This document shows, piece after piece, positions 44,492 through 53,478 of a stretch of DNA of 64,000 nt (within the stretch, counting starts at the first letter, position 1; each line of letters starts with the position of its first letter). The stretch lies in contig CAVYXK010000014.1 in assembly GCA_963772445.1 (NCBI GenBank), positions 434,001 through 498,000 on the forward strand, in the 5' to 3' direction. This stretch comes from CAVYXK01 sp963772445. GTDB taxonomy: Bacteria > Pseudomonadota > Alphaproteobacteria > Acetobacterales > Acetobacteraceae. The notes below the pieces were generated by a model that was not told the origin of the DNA, searched no databases, and saw nothing but the letters and a program-made list of their open reading frames with translations. Both the position numbers and the translations under genes were made by a program.

Positions 44492-45724
44492 TCAGAGCGT
44501 GTTCTTGACGAAGCGGCCATTGGCCATGATCGCGGCGAGACGGCTGCCGTCGTTGCGGAATACGCCGAGGTCGCGATATGGGTCGCCGTCGAGCACCAAC
44601 AGGTCGGCATGCGCGCCGGGGACGATCTCGCCCAGCTTGCCCTCGGAGCGCACGATCTCGGCATTGACCAGCGTGGCGGAGCGGATCACCTCTTGCGGGC
44701 GCATCGCCTCGGCACGGATGGTGAACTCGTTGCAGTGATCGGTCTGGAGCTGGCCCAGCAGGTCGCTGCCGAAACCGATCTTCACCCCAGCGGCCCAGCA
44801 CATTTCCAACGAATGCAACCCGGCCGCTAACACCTTCTCGTTCTTCGCCAGGCTGTACTCGGACAAGCCAAACTGCGGCCCGCGCTTCTTGAGCGAGTCA
44901 TAGGCGACCAGTGTCGGCACGAGGTAAGCACCGCGCGCAGCCATCAGCGCCGCGGTCGGCGGATCGATCAGGTTGCCGTGCTCGATCGTGCGCACGCCGC
45001 CGGTGACCGCGCGTTCGATCGCCTTGGCGCTGTACGCGTGGGCTGCGACATAGCTGCCCCAACGGGCAGCCTCTTCGACCGCCGCCTCGATCTCGTCCAT
45101 GCGGTATTGCACGCTCTCCAGCGGATCAGCCTGCGAGGCGACGCCGCCGGAGAGCATCAGCTTGATGTGGTCCGCGCCCTTGCGCAGCTTGTCGCGCACC
45201 GCCTTGATTACGTCGGGAACGCCATCGGCGACGCGAGAAGTCCAGTTCAATCCGTTGCAGCAGGCACAAACGAAGCTAGTTTGGGTGCGCCGGCGATGAT
45301 CCGCATGGCCGCCGGTCTGACTCAGCGGCTGGCCGGCGATGTAAAGACGCGGACCTTCAAACAGGCCTTGCTCGACCGCGGCTTTCATCCCCCAATCCGC
45401 GCCGCCGGCATCGCGCAGGGTGGTGAAGCCGCGCATCAGCATCGCCCGCATGGCGACCGAGCCCTTGGCGGCGAGCAGCGTCAGCGGTACGTCGTCGAGC
45501 AGGCGCAGGTTCACCTCGGTCAGCACGACGTGGATGTGCGCGTCGATCAGCCCCGGCATCAGCGTGCGGTTGCCGATCGGGATGCGGGTGGCGCCGGCGC
45601 TGTGGATGGGGCGGTCGGACACCTCCTTGATGGTGCCGTTCTCGACCAGGACCTCGATCCCTTCTGCGAGTTCGTCGCGGCGCGGATCGAGGAACCGCCC
45701 GGCGGTGAAAAGAAACGCGGTCAT
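44492..45724 (-). CDS. metal-dependent amidohydrolase (imidazolonepropionase-like)
   Basis: 410 residues from ATG 45724 after GGGGGACGGA. The amidohydrolase superfamily metal sites are visible: HxH in GLIDAHIHV, Lys in DHIKLMLSGG, His in AAHAYSAKAI and TIEHGNLI, and Asp in KIGFGSDLLG. The C-terminal GEIVPGAHADLLVLDGDPYRD is the usual return to the beta-sandwich. Related enzymes hydrolyse N-acyl or prolyl amides and cyclic ureides. As the first gene of the PotABCD-like operon it probably cleaves the imported compound. No signal peptide; cytoplasmic. Confidence 0.9.
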   Translation of the reverse strand: MTAFLFTAGRFLDPRRDELAEGIEVLVENGTIKEVSDRPIHSAGATRIPIGNRTLMPGLIDAHIHVVLTEVNLRLLDDVPLTLLAAKGSVAMRAMLMRGFTTLRDAGGADWGMKAAVEQGLFEGPRLYIAGQPLSQTGGHADHRRRTQTSFVCACCNGLNWTSRVADGVPDVIKAVRDKLRKGADHIKLMLSGGVASQADPLESVQYRMDEIEAAVEEAARWGSYVAAHAYSAKAIERAVTGGVRTIEHGNLIDPPTAALMAARGAYLVPTLVAYDSLKKRGPQFGLSEYSLAKNEKVLAAGLHSLEMCWAAGVKIGFGSDLLGQLQTDHCNEFTIRAEAMRPQEVIRSATLVNAEIVRSEGKLGEIVPGAHADLLVLDGDPYRDLGVFRNDGSRLAAIMANGRFVKNTL

Positions 45725-45810
45725 TCCGTCCCCCGGATTGCATCCCTGCAACGGCGGACGCTATGGGCCGCCAATCCGGCGAGTCAAGAAACGCGCGGTC
45801 GGGGTCCGGG

Positions 45811-46056
45811 TCAGTGTTCTCTCGGCCGAAACGCGGACAGCGTTGTCCGGTCGAAGGCAGGCAGGCGGGTCACGCCAGGCGGCCAGCCGATCGTCTCCGG
45901 CATGGCAATCGCTTCAGAAACCGCGCGGGCGGCGGCGCGCGCAGGCTGACGGCGGCCCACCGCATCACGGATTTCCTCGTCAGTGGCGGAGAGAAGTTCC
46001 GCCTCCAACGCGTCGAGCAGGCATTCCAGCTCGGCCACCGGCTGCCAGTCCTTCAT
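45811..46056 (-). CDS. small protein coupled to sigma factor
   Basis: 81 residues (MKDWQPVAELECLLDALEAELLSATDEEIRDAVG, then a basic ARAAARAVSEA and a proline-rich end). Its ATG overlaps the sigma-factor TGA (ATGA), and AGGAGG lies eight bases upstream, so it is almost certainly translated. The N-terminal half is a predicted amphipathic acidic helix pair. No family recognised. Position and coupling suggest a regulator of the sigma factor, such as an anti-sigma or adaptor protein, but this is inference. Confidence 0.7.
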   Translation of the reverse strand: MKDWQPVAELECLLDALEAELLSATDEEIRDAVGRRQPARAAARAVSEAIAMPETIGWPPGVTRLPAFDRTTLSAFRPREH

Positions 46057-46631
46057 GGCTTGCCTCCTACAAGGCCCTGCCGCAGCAGGGTTCGCCGGAT
46101 CCGCTTGCGGATGGTGTCGTACTCGGTTTCCGACAAGCCATGGATGTCGCGGATCTCCTGCGCCGTGCGCCCATCCGCCAGCGCCGCGATGACGACGAGC
46201 GCCGAGGCGTCGCGGGCGAACAGCTTGTGAATCGCGGCCAGCGCCTGCGCGGCGGCAACGATGCGTTCCGGGTCGATGTCGTCTGTTTCGCTGCGGCAGA
46301 ACGCCGCCGCGTCGGCCAGCGCCAGCCGGCGTTCCAACGCGTTGCGACGAAACTGCTCGCTGCAGATGCTGCGCATGACCTGTGCGAGGAAAGCGAGCAG
46401 CGGCACCCCCGGCGGCCACAGGCGCGAGCCGTCGAGGGCACGCCGGATCGCCTCGTTCAGCAGGTCCGACCAGGTGATGCCGCCCGGCAACCCGCGGGCC
46501 CGCAGGCGGGCCAGCGCCTCCAGCCGTAGCAGGTCGGCATCGGTGAGGCGCCGGAGAGCGCGCGCGACCTGCTCGGTCGTTCGCGCGATGCTGGCGGGCT
46601 CAATCGCGGTGCGTTCGGCCGATCGTTGCAT
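46053..46631 (-). CDS. RNA polymerase sigma factor-like protein
   Basis: 192 residues from ATG 46631. The middle part PLLAFLAQVMRSICSEQFRRNALERRL resembles region 2 of ECF sigma factors, and the C-terminus ALADGRTAQEIRDIHGLSETEYDTIRKRIRRTLLRQGL is a region 4 helix-turn-helix. The N-terminal LTDADLLRLEALARLRARGLPGGITWSDLLNEAI also fits region 2. It would redirect RNA polymerase to a small regulon. The linked 81-aa gene downstream is a candidate partner. It is divergent from the methyltransferase gene with 118 bp between, which should hold both promoters. Confidence 0.75.
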   Translation of the reverse strand: MQRSAERTAIEPASIARTTEQVARALRRLTDADLLRLEALARLRARGLPGGITWSDLLNEAIRRALDGSRLWPPGVPLLAFLAQVMRSICSEQFRRNALERRLALADAAAFCRSETDDIDPERIVAAAQALAAIHKLFARDASALVVIAALADGRTAQEIRDIHGLSETEYDTIRKRIRRTLLRQGLVGGKP

Positions 46632-46749
46632 GACGACAGAGTATGCACATAACGGACGGCGGTGCGGACAAGAGGAAAAAAGATTTCCGCGCGGTCCGCG
46701 TGGCCGGCGCGCGGGCGCATATCCGGCTGCGTCAACCTGGAGGTCTTGC

Positions 46750-47766
46750 ATGTCCCACCCGGCCGAGCGGATCGAAGCCGCGCGCCGTTTCTATGCGGAA
46801 GAACTGCGGTTTGTCGCGCATGTGGGCGCCGACGCTGTCATTCGTGCCTTTGCCTCGGTGCCGCGGGAGAAATTCCTGGGGCCGGGACCGTGGCTGGTGA
46901 TGGGAGACGACCGCACGTATTGGCGCACGCCTGACGACGATCCGGCGCATGTCTACCACAACGTGCTGCTGGCGATCGATCCGGTGCGCGAGCTGAATAA
47001 CGGGCATCCGCAGTTCTGGGCCGATCTGTTGAACAAGCTGGGCCTGCGACGCGGCGACACCGTGTGTCATGTCGGCGCGGGGACCGGGTATTACACCGCC
47101 ATCCAGGCCGAGATCGTCGGCCCGGCAGGGCGGGTGGTCGGGATCGAGATCGACCCCGATTTGGCCAAGCAGGCGCGCGCCAATCTGGCTGACCGGGCGA
47201 ATGTTAAGATCGTAACGGCGGATGGCAGCCAATACGATCCTGGTCCGGTCGATGCTCTGATTGTCAATGCGGGGGCGACGCATCCGATGCCAGGTTGGCT
47301 CTCGGCCTTGAAGCCGGGCGGACGCATGCTGCTGCCCCTGACGACGGAGCGGAACGACGGGATCGTGCTGCGCATCGAGAGGATGGGCGAGGAGGCGATG
47401 TACGCCGCGGCTGTCATTTCCGGCGTGATGATCTATCCGTGCGCCGGAGCGCGGGAGCGGAGTGCAGAGCGTGCGTTGGTCCGAGCCTTGGCAGGTGGTG
47501 GGCGGCGCTTTATCCAGTCGTTGCGAGTGGATCCGCACACCGCGGATGGGACCTGCTGGTTGCATGGCGATGGCTACTGTTTGTCGATCAATCCGCCCTC
47601 GGTCGGTGATCGTGCTCAGCTCGCTGCGGGGCGGGTGCCGGGTCCAACGACGCCGACCACGCTTTCGGGCCACAGCCGGGGAGTATTTCGAGAGCGCGGG
47701 TGTGTTGTCGAGCGGGGCGTGACGCCGTCACTGGTCACGTCAGTTGGCGTTCGATCCCGTGCGTGA
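46750..47766 (+). CDS. PIMT-like SAM-dependent methyltransferase
   Basis: Starts ATG 46750 after GGAGG. SAM-binding motif I is VCHVGAGTGYYTAIQAEIVGP, with GIEIDPDLAKQARANLAD and DALIVNAGATHPMPGWLSALKPGGRMLLPL, as in protein-L-isoaspartate O-methyltransferases. N-terminal FASVPREKFLGPGPWLV is also PIMT-like. PIMT repairs damaged aspartyl residues, but proteins of this subgroup may act on other substrates. The family core ends near residue 280; the last 50 residues (PGPTTPTTLSGHSRG onwards) look like out-of-frame sequence, so a stop or frame change near 47600-47640 is possible. Divergent from the sigma-factor gene. Confidence 0.78.
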   Translation: MSHPAERIEAARRFYAEELRFVAHVGADAVIRAFASVPREKFLGPGPWLVMGDDRTYWRTPDDDPAHVYHNVLLAIDPVRELNNGHPQFWADLLNKLGLRRGDTVCHVGAGTGYYTAIQAEIVGPAGRVVGIEIDPDLAKQARANLADRANVKIVTADGSQYDPGPVDALIVNAGATHPMPGWLSALKPGGRMLLPLTTERNDGIVLRIERMGEEAMYAAAVISGVMIYPCAGARERSAERALVRALAGGGRRFIQSLRVDPHTADGTCWLHGDGYCLSINPPSVGDRAQLAAGRVPGPTTPTTLSGHSRGVFRERGCVVERGVTPSLVTSVGVRSRA

Positions 47767-47784
47767 AGCGCCACAAACAGCGCC

Positions 47785-48216
47785 AACTCATTCGGTGTGC
47801 TTCAGGACGGATGTTGCCGTGAGTCTCATAATGACGTGCCCCTGCTGGGCGCGCGACGGACGCCTGTTGACCGGTACCACTGCCGACCCGGCACGTGATC
47901 GACTGCCGCCTGGGCAGAGGCTTGTGCGCGACTGGCCGGTGCTCGATCTTGGCGTGCGGCCGGACGTGACGGCGCAGAAGTTCCGTCTCGATATCGACGG
48001 CGCTGTGGCGCACCCGCTCCGCCTGCGCCTGGATGAGTTCATGGTGCTGCCGCAAGAGGACAGTGTATCCGATATTCACTGCGTCACCCAGTGGTCGCGC
48101 TATGACAATCGCTGCACCGGCGTGGCGGCGCGCACGTTGTTGGGCAATGGTGCAGCCAAAAGAGGAGGCGCGGCACGTCGTCTTCCACTCATACGACGGT
48201 TACACCACCAACGTCC
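47785..48216 (+). pseudogene. decayed copy of molybdopterin oxidoreductase gene
   Basis: Nearly the same DNA as 53639-54114. It encodes ARDGRLLTGTTADPARDRLPP, RLVRDWPVLDLGV and SDIHCVTQWSRYDNR. Relative to the intact copy it lacks about 40 bp after the start region (the SGRMAQKLIAAKQ segment), has one extra G near 48141-48144 that shifts the frame, and stops matching after 48216. It lies upstream of the solute-binding-protein gene, with the intact copy downstream of it. Confidence 0.85.
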
Positions 48217-48523
48217 TGCCTGTACAATATCCGAATGAAAGCGTTTTGCGGATGCAGCGGTGCTGCGGGCCGCGGGTTCCGGATAGTCTGTCATGCCAAA
48301 GGGCCTGCAAGCTCCTGCCGGACCAAGGCGACCATCAGACCATTATCCGCGGTCTGTCGCATGTCCACCTCATCTCGTAGGTCGCGTACCGCGAAGCGGC
48401 GATCAATCTCACCCGCTGACCCCAGTCCAGTTAGAGAATAGCTTGCAATCATCCTGAGCGCCGATTAAACTGTCCGCTTGCCCGACCGACAAAACGATGG
48501 TCCTGCGAGGGGAGGATTCTCGA
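48217..48523. other. intergenic stretch, no gene seen
   Basis: About 307 bp after the point where the duplicated oxidoreductase sequence ends. No plausible coding frame. The last 40 bp contain the AGGGGAGG ribosome-binding site of the solute-binding-protein gene. Confidence 0.4.
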
Positions 48524-48704
48524 ATGCTCACCAGAAGAACGATGCTGGCAACCGGGGCGGCGCTCGCTCCGGCGGTGCTGCGCTCCGCACTCGGCGCTGA
48601 CAAAACAGTGAAGATCGGCAATACGATGCCGTATTCCGGTCCGGCCTCGGCCTACAGCTCGATCGGAAAGGCCGATGCGGGCTTCTTCGAATGGGTGAAC
48701 GACC
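48524..48704 (+). pseudogene. 5' part of branched-chain-type solute-binding-protein gene
   Basis: Begins MLTRRTMLATGAALAPAVL, a Tat-type signal, then DKTVKIGNTMPYSGPASAYSSIGKADAGFFEWVND, the periplasmic type 1 binding-protein start used by branched-chain amino acid and urea/amide ABC systems. The frame is interrupted at GGTGAACGACC (48694-48704), the 11-bp target duplication of the inserted IS element. Joining 48524-48704 to 52466-53478 gives exactly 398 codons. Confidence 0.9.
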
Positions 48705-48723
48705 TCAAGACTCCCCTCATTTA

Positions 48724-49060
48724 TCAAACCGGTCCGAAAACGTCTGCGAAGAGAGGTTGCTCGTGCAGCATTTGGGAGAAGCGCTGCATCAATGGGCGCA
48801 GCCAGTCGTCACGCATGGTCGGGATGAGGTCATAGAGCAGGCAGCCCTGGCGGAACAACGAATGGGCACGGCGTTTGGCGGTGTTGGTCTTGAGCATCCG
48901 ATCATAACCCAAGGCTTCGCCGGCGGCCCCCAGCAAGGTCAGCAGGACGACGGCGAATGCGTTGATCAGCCATAGCCGGTCACGCCGCTCGGGGGATTTG
49001 ACACGGATGGTGCCCAGACCCATGCCGAAGCGCAGGTCCTTGCTGTCGCGTAAGCTGCAT
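48724..49060 (-). pseudogene. C-terminal part of the interrupted IS4 transposase
   Basis: Encodes CSLRDSKDLRFGMGLGTIRVKSPERRDRLWLINAFAVVLLTLLG and continues to PLMQRFSQMLHEQPLF, the C-terminal block of an IS4-family transposase. It continues the frame of 51459-52279; the 385-aa protein is restored when the 2398-bp recombinase element is removed. Confidence 0.88.
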
Positions 49061-49167
49061 TCGATATCCCATCCATGATACCGCTGATAGTTTAACCAAC
49101 TCGCCGGGACCGCCCATACTCGGCCGCGAGGCGCTTCGAGCGCTGGTTCGCTGGCTGGGATCACGCG

Positions 49168-49413
49168 ATGAACGAGGCCGGTCGACCGGTATGGCAGATG
49201 TTGCCCGACGACCGGCGACGCACGGTGCTGCGTGCACTGACGCTGATGACACTTCGCCAGAGCCGCGCGGTGGTTGTGGCCGGGGAGTCCAATCATGGTG
49301 AGCGAGGTTTGGTGTCCGGCGCCCCACGGCATGGTGTCGGACAAGATCCACCGTCGGCATCGGGAGCGGATGGCGATAGTCTACATTCGCCAGTCCACGC
49401 TTCAGCAGGTTGA
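49168..49413 (+). CDS. possible small ORF upstream of recombinase
   Basis: 81 codons (MNEAGRPVWQMLPDDRRRTVLRALTLMTLRQSRAVV and onwards) overlapping the recombinase start by about 120 bp in another frame. The first 45 residues have a helical, protein-like composition, whereas the overlapping part does not. The frame is open upstream through ARRFERWFAGWDHA without a start codon. It could be a helper gene of the element or chance. No family recognised. Confidence 0.3.
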   Translation: MNEAGRPVWQMLPDDRRRTVLRALTLMTLRQSRAVVVAGESNHGERGLVSGAPRHGVGQDPPSASGADGDSLHSPVHASAG

Positions 49414-51436
49414 GCGACACCAAGAATTGACGCGGCTGCAATATGCTCTGGTGGATCGGGCGCTGCAGCTTGGCTGGGACCGCGCATCGATCGTGGTGAT
49501 CGACGATGATTTGGGGCGGTCTGGTGCCTCGATCGAGGGCCGTCCCGGCTTCCAGCGTCTGGTGGCAGAGGTCGGTCTCGGCCATGTCGGCATTGTGCTG
49601 GGGGTGGAGATGTCGCGGCTCGCCCGATCATGCCGGGATTGGCATCAGCTGCTGGAGATCTGCGCGTTGTTCGACACGTTGATTGCGGATTCCGAAGGCG
49701 TGTACGATGCGGGTAATTTTAACGATCGCCTGCTGCTGGGCTTAAAGGGTACCATGTCTGAGGCCGAACTTCACATCATCAAGGCGCGGATGTTAGAGGG
49801 GCGGCGAGCGAAGGCCCGTCGCGGCGAACTCGGCAAGACGGTACCGATGGGATATCTGCGGCGTCCGTCGGGGGAAGTCGTCCTGGAGCCCGACGAACAG
49901 GCGCAGGCGACGATCCGGCTGGTATTCGATCTGTTCGATCGGTTTCGCACCATTGGCAAGGTGCTGCGCTACTTGGTCGATCATGACATCGGGATGCCGG
50001 TGCGCACGCAGGGCGGCACCAACAAGGGCGAGTTGGAATGGCATCGCCCCAACCGGGTTTCGCTGAATGATCTGTTGCACAATCCGACCTATGCGGGTGT
50101 CTACCTATATGGCCGGCGAGCGTCTGATCCACGCCGGCGCAAACCAGGGCGACCGGGTACTGGACGGCGCTCCAGCCCTCCGGAGGAAGCCGAGGTGTTT
50201 CTGCCGGACCGTCTTCCAGCTTACATCAGTTGGGAACAGTATCAGCGCAATCAAACGCAGCTTCGGTCGAACAAGGCGACGGTCTCTGGAGTGCCACGCG
50301 CCGGCCAGGCCTTGCTGTCTGGGCTGCTGATCTGCCGTCGGTGCGGTCTACGAATGACCGCCCAGTACAACCAAAACGGCACCGCTCCGCGCTACGTATG
50401 TATCCACTTGGCCAGCGACTACGCTGGACCGGTCTGCCAGACGCTCAAGGCGGCGCCGCTTGATGCTCTGATAAGCCGGCTTGTGGTGGAGGCGCTCGAG
50501 CCGGCTGCGCTGGAGGTAAGCTTGCTGGCGGCCGGCGAGCTGGAACGCGAGCGCGCGGCGCTGGACGCTCAGTGGCGCCATCGGCTCGAACGAGCAGGCT
50601 ACCAGGCGCAACGAGCCCGCCGGCAATTCGATGCCATAGAACCGGAGAACCGACTGGTGGGCCGTACTCTCGAACGCCAATGGGAGCAGGCGCTGGCCGA
50701 GCAGGCACGCCTGGCAGGGGACTATGAACGTTTCCAGCGTGACCAGCCGCGGAGCTTGACCGCAGCCGAAGTTGCAGGAATTCGCCAACTGGCACACGAC
50801 TTACCCGGCGTCTGGGCAGCCGCCACTCAGGAAGAGCGACAAGCCCTGGTTCGCCTGCTGCTCGAACGGGTGTTGGTTGAAGTCATCGACGGCACGGAGC
50901 AAGTCCGCGTGAGCTGTCATTGGCACGGTGGCCACCAAACCTCGCACCAGCTGGTTCGACCGGTTGCTCGTCTCGACCAACTCAGCACTTACCACCAACT
51001 GACCGCCCGTGCAGCCGAGCTGCGGCGTGCTGGGAAGCGCCATGCAGCGATCGCGGAAATCCTCAACCAGGAAGGTTGGCGACCACCTAAGCGACGTGAC
51101 ACATTCACCGCGTTGATGGTTAAGCGTCTCCTCAGCAAAGTCGAAATCGTTGGGCACAAACGGCGACCTGTGGTCATTGAACGTCAGCCCGAGGAGTGGA
51201 CGATTACCGAATTGGCTCGGCATCTCGCTATGCCAAAATCGACCCTCTACAGCTGGGTCCAGGAGGGACGTCTGCGCAGTCGAGCGGTTCGCCACCAGGG
51301 CACGACGTTCAAATTGGTGCACGCCGATGATGCCATGATTGCCGCCCTTAAGCTGGCTCGCGCAACTCCCCCGCCATGGCGTCGTCGGCCGCCGCCAATC
51401 GTCGTGGCGGGCTCTCCTGACCCTGTAAAGTCTTGA
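49295..51436 (+). CDS. large serine recombinase
   Basis: 713 residues from ATG 49295, seven bases after GGGGAG. The N-terminal resolvase domain (residues 25-165) carries the nucleophile Ser34 in VYIRQSTLQQ, then IVVIDDDLGRSGAS and LGVEMSRLARSCRDW. The recombinase domain covers about residues 185-300 (LNDLLHNPTYAGVYLYG). A zinc ribbon follows (LLICRRCGLRMTAQYN with a later C). A long coiled-coil region spans about residues 390-480, and a C-terminal helix-turn-helix (WTITELARHLAMPKSTLYSWVQEGRLRSRAV) precedes a basic end. It probably catalyses integration and excision of its own 2.4-kb element. It appears intact. Confidence 0.93.
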   Translation: MVSEVWCPAPHGMVSDKIHRRHRERMAIVYIRQSTLQQVERHQELTRLQYALVDRALQLGWDRASIVVIDDDLGRSGASIEGRPGFQRLVAEVGLGHVGIVLGVEMSRLARSCRDWHQLLEICALFDTLIADSEGVYDAGNFNDRLLLGLKGTMSEAELHIIKARMLEGRRAKARRGELGKTVPMGYLRRPSGEVVLEPDEQAQATIRLVFDLFDRFRTIGKVLRYLVDHDIGMPVRTQGGTNKGELEWHRPNRVSLNDLLHNPTYAGVYLYGRRASDPRRRKPGRPGTGRRSSPPEEAEVFLPDRLPAYISWEQYQRNQTQLRSNKATVSGVPRAGQALLSGLLICRRCGLRMTAQYNQNGTAPRYVCIHLASDYAGPVCQTLKAAPLDALISRLVVEALEPAALEVSLLAAGELERERAALDAQWRHRLERAGYQAQRARRQFDAIEPENRLVGRTLERQWEQALAEQARLAGDYERFQRDQPRSLTAAEVAGIRQLAHDLPGVWAAATQEERQALVRLLLERVLVEVIDGTEQVRVSCHWHGGHQTSHQLVRPVARLDQLSTYHQLTARAAELRRAGKRHAAIAEILNQEGWRPPKRRDTFTALMVKRLLSKVEIVGHKRRPVVIERQPEEWTITELARHLAMPKSTLYSWVQEGRLRSRAVRHQGTTFKLVHADDAMIAALKLARATPPPWRRRPPPIVVAGSPDPVKS

Positions 51437-51458
51437 GAGTCGCCATGCCTGGTCGATC

Positions 51459-52279
51459 TCAATTCCCCAGCGACGGCCGTACAGGCCGGTCAGTTGCTTG
51501 GCCGTGGCATCGGTGCTGCTGGCGGCCAGGCACCAGGCTTGCTTCATATCCGGATCCTGGACACAGACCACGCTTCCCACCCGGTAGCGATCGGCGGTGA
51601 CCTCGGCGCCGCGCAGCACCCGGGCGCGTCCGCCGGCCTGCACCCAGTCGGCCGCGGTGCGCGTCTCACCGGTGGCGCTGGTCACGGTGATGTTGCCACG
51701 GAAGCGGATGACGTAGTCGAAATACAGCTCTTCGGTCAGCATCTTGTACAGTTTCTGATCGCCGAAGCCGCGGTCGGCCACGATGCACACCTTGACCCCC
51801 GCCGGCAGCAGCTCGGCCAGCCGGACCAGCACGCGATGCTCGTAGAAGCCGCGGCGCTCCTTGAGCGTGCTCTTGTCGACGGTCAGCCATACCAGGGGTG
51901 TCGAGCGACCGTGGTCGCTGATCAGGGCCAGCATGATGGTGGCCTGGTTGTCGGCGTCGAAGTCGGTCCAATCCATGGCCACCACGATGGAGCTGCGTGC
52001 GCCGATGACGAAGGGCACCCAGCGCACCAGAATATCGTCGACGCTGATGGCAGTATTGGAGAGCAATCGGTCGACCTGCTTGATCGCGTGCTTGGACTTC
52101 AAACTACGCGCCGCGGCGAGGCCTTGGCCGATGGCACAGATAGCCAGGGAGCCGCTGTGCAACACGCCAAGCGTGGCGTCGCATAGAGAATTGACACGCT
52201 TGGCGTGAAGGTCCTGCTCCAGCAAGCCGCCAAGCAGGTCGCGAATTCCCTTGTACGAAACGCGCTCCCGGATGACCAT
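51459..52279 (-). pseudogene. N-terminal part of the interrupted IS4 transposase
   Basis: From ATG 52279: MVIRERVSYKGIRDLLGGLLEQ. The first catalytic Asp is in VVAMDWTDFDADNQ and the second in VCIVADRGFGDQKLY; the protein is cut off at LYGRRWGIE, immediately at the third catalytic residue. Downstream of the break the frame runs on into the recombinase element as unrelated sequence. The continuation is at 48724-49060. Confidence 0.9.
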
Positions 52280-52454
52280 GGGTAGCTCCCGAATCGGTGT
52301 CGGGAGGCAAACTCGCCGGTCTGCGGGGAGCGCGGAACTACTTTCGCGACTTCGCAAGGATCCATCATCTGCGGCGGCTTCACGATTCTTTTTGGAATCG
52401 CCTCTACGGTCGCCCGATTCTTTTATGTCATACGGAAAATGAGGGGATGTTTGA

Positions 52455-53478
52455 GGTGAACGACCAGGGCGGGGTGAACGGGACCAAGGTCGAGTTCATT
52501 TCGCTGGATGACAGCTACAGCCCGCCGAGGACGGTCGAGGACGTCCGCCGGCTGGTGGAGCAGGAAAACGTCGATTTCCTGTTCAACACCCTGGGGACAC
52601 CCTCCAACACGGCGATCGCACCCTATTGTAACAGTCACAAAGTGCCACAGTTGTTCATCCTATCAGGTGCGGCCAAATGGGGCGACTACAAGAAGTCCCC
52701 GTGGACGGTCCCGTATACGCCCAGCTATCGCACTGAGGCCCAGATCTACACCAAGTATATGTTGCGGGAGAACCCGAAGGCCAGGCTGGCATTGCTCTAT
52801 CAAAACGACGATTTTGGCAAGGACTATGCGATCGGCGTGCGTGAAGTGCTGGGCAACAACTGGGACAAGGTCGTGGTCAGGACGGCGAGTTATGAGGTGA
52901 CCGATCCCACGATCGACAGTCAGATCGCCGAACTGCAGAACTCGGGCGCCGACGCCTTGCTGGTGGCGGCAACGCCCAAAGCCGCGGCTCAGGCCATCCG
53001 CAAGGTGCATGACCTCGACTGGAAGCCGATGTTCTTTATGACCAACGTCGCGATCTCGGTCGGGGCGGTGATGCGGCCTGCCGGTGTGGCGAACGGCATC
53101 GGCATGATCAGCTCGCGTTACTATAAAGACCCGACCGACCCGGCCTGGGTTGCCGATGCCGGGATGCAGGCTTTCAAGCAGTTCATGGCGAAATACGTCC
53201 CGCGCGGCGACATCACCGATAGCGCGTACGTCCAGGGTTACGGCGCTAGCTACGCGATGTGGAAGGTCCTGGAGGCGTGCGCCGGCGACTACTCACGACC
53301 CAACGTGCTGAAGCAGGCGCTCAGCCTGCACGACCTGCAAGACCCTGTTCTTCTTCCTGGAATCAAGCTGAACACCAGCCCGACGAACTACCACCCGATT
53401 CGGGCCATGCAGCTTGTGAAGTGGGATGGCGAGACCTGGGTGCGCTTCGGCGAGATGATCGAAGGCGGCGCAACCTGA
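52455..53478 (+). pseudogene. 3' part of branched-chain-type solute-binding-protein gene
   Basis: After the 11-bp duplication the protein continues QGGVNGTKVEFISLDDSYSPPRTVEDVRRLVEQENVDFLFN, then ARLALLYQNDDFGKDYAIGVREVLGNN and QIAELQNSGADALLVAATPKAAAQAIRKV, ending MIEGGAT. This is a complete Peripla_BP_6-type ligand-binding fold except for its first 60 residues, which are at 48524-48704. Without the insertion the protein would be 397 aa with a Tat signal. No other subunits of a branched-chain importer are in the window, so it may have been an orphan receptor. Confidence 0.9.

Larger units (their letters stand above)
49061..51460 (+). mobile_element. serine-recombinase mobile element (about 2.4 kb)
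   Basis: Inserted in the transposase gene at a TC dinucleotide present at both junctions (49061-49062 and 51459-51460 on the plus strand). Removing one copy plus the intervening 2396 bp joins GCAT-TC-AATTCC. This restores the transposase frame and the exact Y-x2-R-x3-E-x6-K spacing of the catalytic Glu motif. A 2-bp crossover core is what large serine recombinases use. The element holds little except the recombinase gene. It has no terminal inverted repeats and no target duplication beyond the core. Confidence 0.8.
48705..52454 (-). mobile_element. IS4-family element, itself interrupted by a recombinase element
   Basis: Ends are the imperfect inverted repeats TCAAGACTCCCCTCATTT (48705) and, from the other side, TCAAACATCCCCTCATTT (52454 inwards). 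They are flanked by an 11-bp direct repeat GGTGAACGACC at 48694-48704 and 52455-52465, the duplication size expected of IS4-family members. Without the internal recombinase element the IS would be about 1352 bp. Confidence 0.92.
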
